Assembly: GCF_029958905.1 (NCBI RefSeq)
Contig: NZ_CP124614.1
Span: 3,038,001 to 3,102,000 of the forward strand
DNA length: 64,000 nt
Source of the DNA: Vibrio sp. YMD68
GTDB taxonomy: Bacteria; Pseudomonadota; Gammaproteobacteria; Enterobacterales; Vibrionaceae
Direction: 5' to 3'
Shown here: piece after piece, positions 60,249-64,000 of the stretch
How the letters are laid out: the number at the start of each line of letters is the position of its first letter
Numbering within the stretch: position 1 is the stretch's first letter
Made by a program: the position numbers and the translations under genes
The notes under the pieces: generated by a model
Told to the model about the DNA's origin: nothing
The model's database searches: none
Seen by the model: the letters and a program-made list of their open reading frames with translations, nothing else

Positions 60249-60682
60249 TGAATACTGTTGTGTCTTGCTATGACAATGAGGTGACTTTATTACCTTCATT
60301 GGTTGAGTGTTTAAGTGCGGCGCTGGACAGTGCCCCAAGACCTATCAATGTCGATAAGCTCTCCGTGAGCTTTCGTCATACGCCTTACTATCAAACTCGT
60401 CGTGGCACTCATCCTGTTGAAGTGCGTTTAGAGCGTCATGACCAGCAGTGGCGTGTGGTGTTTATCGCCAGCTTTGCTTATCCCGATGACACGCACCGCA
60501 GTGTGACACCAGAGTTGTACTTTAACTTCAAACGCGGCTGGTTTTATCAGCCAGACATCAAAGGCTGTGAGCTCGCTAGGCCTGAAGTCATGGATGTCTT
60601 GCTCAGTTGGTCTCGGATGTTTTGTCGTCAGTTAATGGATGAACATTTTGATGATGTGAGGTTTACCAAGGTGAAAACATGA
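60248..60682 (+). CDS. DUF2787 protein A, copy 2
   Basis: 144 aa, identical to 39389-39823, coupled to radC by TGATG. Function unknown. Confidence 0.72.
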   Translation: MNTVVSCYDNEVTLLPSLVECLSAALDSAPRPINVDKLSVSFRHTPYYQTRRGTHPVEVRLERHDQQWRVVFIASFAYPDDTHRSVTPELYFNFKRGWFYQPDIKGCELARPEVMDVLLSWSRMFCRQLMDEHFDDVRFTKVKT

Positions 60683-60707
60683 CGCGGAAGATATCGTTTT
60701 TATTGAG

Positions 60708-60736
60708 ACGGCCTGTCATTCTGATGGGCCGTTTTT
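60708..60736 (+). terminator. Leader terminator of the 231-aa gene, copy 2
   Basis: ACGGCC..GGCCGT hairpin with five T, as at 39335-39363; 28 nt before the ATG at 60764. Confidence 0.75.
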
Positions 60737-60763
60737 GTTATTTTGAAAGGGAGAGTATTCATC

Positions 60764-61459
60764 ATGTCTTATGACATTGTGTATGAACAACTGGCACTGC
60801 GCGTGCCAGAGAAAGACATCGAGCAGCAGGTGCGTCAGCTCTTTACTGAGCGCTTGAATCAAGACGTGACAGCCATGAGTGACCATCAGCTTAAGAAACG
60901 TCTGTATGAGCGTTACCAATGCTTATTGAGAAGCGATGACCTTATTATGCTTCACATGTTGATAGGTTGCAGTAATCTATTTGATCCAGACACCAATAAG
61001 CGGTGTCGTGATTGGCAGTTTTGTGGCGTCGATACGCAACATAGCCTGCTGGTTAAATACGGCTGTGATTGGTCCGCGCAAGCGGAATCGGGTGGATTAA
61101 AACTCAATGGACGTGATACCAAAGCCGAAGGGTGGATACGTGCTGTACGTCAGACATTAGACCAGGCTCGTGATTATCGAGTGATGCCGCATTGTCAGCG
61201 CCTTTCTGTTTGGTTACGTGTCCCTCAAAATGAAAAGGAGCAAGAGTCGTATCGTGTGTTGAACACGCACCTGTCGGATTTTAAGGCCACTTGGCAAGAC
61301 CGAACACGTGGTGATGAAGACGGTTTTGATGTCTCCATTGCGCCAAGCTCTGCGTTTGAGATGTGGCTCTTTCAACAGTTAGTGACTCGCTATCAAGGCA
61401 AGTGCTGGCTCAATGGCTCTGCACCGCCTTACCGCGCAGTGAAAAAGCACGCCATCTAG
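60764..61459 (+). CDS. Unknown 231-aa block protein, copy 2
   Basis: Identical to 38612-39307. ATG with GGGAGAG. Not recognised. Confidence 0.65.
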   Translation: MSYDIVYEQLALRVPEKDIEQQVRQLFTERLNQDVTAMSDHQLKKRLYERYQCLLRSDDLIMLHMLIGCSNLFDPDTNKRCRDWQFCGVDTQHSLLVKYGCDWSAQAESGGLKLNGRDTKAEGWIRAVRQTLDQARDYRVMPHCQRLSVWLRVPQNEKEQESYRVLNTHLSDFKATWQDRTRGDEDGFDVSIAPSSAFEMWLFQQLVTRYQGKCWLNGSAPPYRAVKKHAI

Positions 61460-61567
61460 CCCTTAAGTCACCTCGGTCAATGACCGCTTTATCATGAGTC
61501 GTTCTGGCTCGAACTCAACCGTTCTATTTTAAATTACCTTATCTTACTGCCTGTAGGAGGGCGCATT

Positions 61568-62062
61568 ATGTCTAAACAACTGTTAATCCGAAGCCAAATA
61601 GGGTTTCTTTCCACCAACATCAAAGCGTCATTGCTCCCTGTCTCTGATGCTCTGATACACTCTATTGTGACAACGCTAGCACACCAGCTTACGTTAGATG
61701 ATGAGCTTGCTGATTCACTAATTGATGCTGACGGTATTATCTTCAACTTTCGAGATGCCAGTTACAGCGCTGAAAAGGGCGGCTTTCATCCGGTTGAAAT
61801 TTGTCTCAATAAACACAGTGATGGCGCATGGCATTACAGCTACATCACGGACTTTGCTTATATCGGTCATCACTACCCTGAATTAGAGCGAGGACTCGAT
61901 TTTGATTTCAGCCGAGGAGAATGGTTTGCCCACCACCAGCAAGGCTGGGCACCCATTAAAGAGGACAGTGCAGCAAAAGAGCTGTATCAGCTTTGGGAGC
62001 ATAACTTTCTGGCGTACATGGCGATGGACGCCTATGACCTTATTACGGTGGGGCCTCAATGA
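61568..62062 (+). CDS. DUF2787 protein B, copy 2
   Basis: 164 aa, identical to 38009-38503, with the same AGGAGGGCGC ribosome site. Confidence 0.75.
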   Translation: MSKQLLIRSQIGFLSTNIKASLLPVSDALIHSIVTTLAHQLTLDDELADSLIDADGIIFNFRDASYSAEKGGFHPVEICLNKHSDGAWHYSYITDFAYIGHHYPELERGLDFDFSRGEWFAHHQQGWAPIKEDSAAKELYQLWEHNFLAYMAMDAYDLITVGPQ

Positions 62063-62113
62063 TAAAGCGTACTCACCCTAACAATAACCACTCTAATCAT
62101 AGCAACACCCGAT

Positions 62114-62143
62114 AAGGCCATCTCATTTTGAGATGGCCTTTTT
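62114..62143 (+). terminator. Leader terminator of the small hydrophobic gene, copy 2
   Basis: AAGGCCATCTCA/TGAGATGGCCTT hairpin plus T run, 30 nt before the ATG at 62174. Confidence 0.85.
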
Positions 62144-62173
62144 ACTTTCACTCAACAAAAAAAGGAGACCACC

Positions 62174-62419
62174 ATGTCTTGGTATGTAACCGTTGGTAAA
62201 GCTGTCGCAGCCACAGCCAGTGTCGCGGGCGTCATTACCGCCGCCCCTGTTTTTGGGGCCATTGGCACCATCAGTGCAGCCGGTTTTGCGGTGTCGACTG
62301 CGATTGGCACATCTGCCGCACTGATAGATAAAGCGTTGGAAGAAGACAGACCAGAGTTACCTGACTGTCCAACTCATGACCATCCGCTCATCACTCACGA
62401 GCGCTACAACGAGGAGTAA
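62174..62419 (+). CDS. Small hydrophobic protein, copy 2
   Basis: 81 aa, identical to 37652-37897: Ala/Gly-rich hydrophobic half and acidic His-rich tail. Confidence 0.65.
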   Translation: MSWYVTVGKAVAATASVAGVITAAPVFGAIGTISAAGFAVSTAIGTSAALIDKALEEDRPELPDCPTHDHPLITHERYNEE

Positions 62420-62448
62420 GCGCCTCAATTCATTCTTAATGTTAGTTC

Positions 62449-62479
62449 AAGCCACAGCCTAATCGGTTGTGGCTTTTTT
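62449..62479 (+). terminator. Leader terminator of the winged-helix gene, copy 2
   Basis: AGCCACAGCC/GGTTGTGGCT hairpin with six T, 20 nt before the ATG at 62500. Confidence 0.8.
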
Positions 62480-62499
62480 CATTCTATAGGAGCACAGCC

Positions 62500-63111
62500 A
62501 TGCCACCATCCAATATCGAAGCGGTCTTTTTACTGCTTGCTCAGCTTCCTACTCGTTACCCCAAATCTTTAGAGAGTGTGTGTGATGTCTCAGAGGCGTT
62601 AGGAATAGGAAAGTCCCCTGATACGATTCGACGATGGTTAAACATCCTCGCGGATTTAGGTTATGCAGAAAAAACGCGCCTGGAGGGCAAAGACAGTTTT
62701 AAACGCACCACGCCCCTGCCTTGGGTGACTGCGCAATACGACAGCCTCATTTTAACGCTCACCACTCGCTACTTTGCTTGCCTGTTGCCTGAACGCACCA
62801 AACAGCAATATCAATCCCTGTTTGAACAGAGTGAGATGGATACCCAAGAGAGTGGTACGTATCGACAGTGGCTAAGGTGCATTGAGGTGGACTTGCCTAC
62901 AGAGCACATGAATTACTTCCCACACCTTGCGACCATCAAGCAAGCATTCATCCAGAAACAGACGCTGCGTTTCACCCTCGTAGGCCAGTGCCTTAACGCT
63001 ATCCCCACCAAGCTACGCCTAAGTACTCAAGGCTTGAGCTTGTTCTATCTCGATAACCAACAACTCAAACAGACACCGATGCTCGGTGTGCTGTCTGCTA
63101 CCGCTTTATAA
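62500..63111 (+). CDS. Winged-helix regulator, copy 2
   Basis: 203 aa, identical to 36960-37571, ATG with AGGAG. Confidence 0.7.
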   Translation: MPPSNIEAVFLLLAQLPTRYPKSLESVCDVSEALGIGKSPDTIRRWLNILADLGYAEKTRLEGKDSFKRTTPLPWVTAQYDSLILTLTTRYFACLLPERTKQQYQSLFEQSEMDTQESGTYRQWLRCIEVDLPTEHMNYFPHLATIKQAFIQKQTLRFTLVGQCLNAIPTKLRLSTQGLSLFYLDNQQLKQTPMLGVLSATAL

Positions 63112-63130
63112 CGAAAAAGGAGCATCCACC

Positions 63131-64000
63131 ATGAACAGTCAAAACATTGAAACACCAGTAAGCCCACAACAGCACCAACCTCAAGATGAAAGAGCTGAGG
63201 TCTCAGCCCCTATTTTTCCCATCACCGTTTATGTTCATTGGTCAGAATCCAGAGCCTTTGATTCTGACACCGAGTATGATTTTGCAGATTTTGAAGCCAA
63301 AGCGTTAGAAGTGGCCAAGACCAATCCATTAGGCGGGTACGATAAAACCAAAGTGACGGTCACCTTTGATAATGAGCACCAACACGAATGCCGCTTAGAT
63401 TTAGGCTGTGGGGGTAATGACCAAGGATTTGCAGAGCACTGTTTAAGCACGCTCAATTACTACCATATACACAAAGAAGAAGCCGATAAGCGGTGGCTGC
63501 ATGACAAGCACCACCAGCAGCTCATCCGATTCATTAGGACGTACGCATTGGACTGTACAAACGTTGATTTGGGTCGAATGCAGATTAAGCAGATTGAAGC
63601 GCAAGCCAAAGCACAGGAGGCAGCAAAAGAAGCAGCCAAACAACAGGAGCGGGAAGAAGCATGGCGCGAGCACCAACAAGCGGAGGAGGCGTTCCAAGAG
63701 GCTCTGGAAGTACCGATATGGGCTAAAGGTGTGATTGTGGCGACACTCACCGACTATGATGCAGAAATCAGTGAGCCGTATGCGGGTGAGTTTCATACCA
63801 AAACGTTAAAGACCATCATACTGGCATGGTCGAAGCACAACAGACATCTGTTTTCGGAAATGCGTAAAGCGAGCCTCAATCATCCAGAGACGGCCTTTCT
63901 GAATGACAAAGAGAAAAGTGTGGAGCATCGAGAGCGGTTTTCAATGGGAGAAGGCTACTATCTGACCGACACTAAGTATTTACGCTATGGCTGGAAGATA
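63131..64000 (+). CDS. LPD25-domain protein, copy 2 (cut by window end)
   Basis: The first 290 codons of the 314-aa protein at 35996-36940, identical as far as visible, including the LPD25 region and the charged coiled coil. ATG 63131 with AAGGAGC. Confidence 0.7.
   Translation, partial: MNSQNIETPVSPQQHQPQDERAEVSAPIFPITVYVHWSESRAFDSDTEYDFADFEAKALEVAKTNPLGGYDKTKVTVTFDNEHQHECRLDLGCGGNDQGFAEHCLSTLNYYHIHKEEADKRWLHDKHHQQLIRFIRTYALDCTNVDLGRMQIKQIEAQAKAQEAAKEAAKQQEREEAWREHQQAEEAFQEALEVPIWAKGVIVATLTDYDAEISEPYAGEFHTKTLKTIILAWSKHNRHLFSEMRKASLNHPETAFLNDKEKSVEHRERFSMGEGYYLTDTKYLRYGWKI

Larger units (their letters stand above)
59656..64000 (+). repeat. Inverted long repeat, copy 2 (seven-gene block)
   Basis: Matches 36071-40415 in reverse orientation. 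It begins 7 bp after the stop of the frameshifted cargo gene and continues past the window end. Confidence 0.95.

Overview
The window is a chromosomal segment of a Vibrio (Gammaproteobacteria). The evidence is the housekeeping order accC-prmA-dusB-fis, purH-purD-hupA and rrn-murI-btuB-trmA, Vibrio-type protein sequences, an ERIC-type repeat, and Vibrio-like T6SS auxiliary genes. I cannot name the species from sequence alone.

Layout. 1-11.9 kb is core genome: the accC end, prmA, dusB-fis, a GGDEF protein, zntR, purH/purD, hupA with yjaH, a CNNM/CBS membrane protein, yjaG and a D-2-hydroxyacid dehydrogenase. 11955-43786 is a 31.8-kb genomic island inserted in the 3' end of tRNA-Asp, the distal gene of a minus-strand rrn operon. 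A P4-like integrase sits next to the intact tRNA, and a 14-bp direct repeat of the tRNA 3' end marks the far side. From left to right the island carries: a large unknown protein; a tandem AlpA regulator; a PAAR-effector with a membrane immunity candidate; a replication-like region (hairpin-rich DNA, HUH/inovirus Gp2-like proteins, RNase HI); a T6SS auxiliary cluster hcp-vgrG-vasW-vasX-tsiV2 with a candidate sigma-54 promoter; a type I restriction-modification operon with an embedded HrgA-like nuclease; a seven-gene block (LPD25, winged helix, small membrane protein, two DUF2787, an unknown, RadC); and an XRE-controlled three-gene envelope/YaaW operon beside the integrase.

43.8-49.6 kb is the rrn operon (16S, tRNA-Ile, tRNA-Ala, 23S, 5S, tRNA-Asp; minus strand). 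49.9-55.2 kb returns to core genes: a membrane-anchored RRM protein, murI, a Dph6-like ATP pyrophosphatase, btuB under a cobalamin riboswitch, and trmA.

From about 55.24 kb to the window end is a second accessory region: a Fic protein lacking the catalytic His, a WYL-type regulator with two matching operators, a secreted-protein gene split by an IS3-family element, a frameshifted membrane-protein gene, and then a near-perfect inverted second copy of the seven-gene block, which runs off the window. The two block copies (at least 4345 bp each; positions sum to 100071) flank the rrn operon as a long inverted repeat.

How it fits together. Both accessory regions look like related integrative elements that share a conserved block and differ in cargo: T6SS payloads, restriction, envelope proteins, Fic/WYL. 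Four genes of the block are each preceded by an intrinsic terminator just upstream of their ribosome binding site, which suggests control by read-through or antitermination. That block and the XRE-controlled envelope operon are the best candidates for undescribed biology here.
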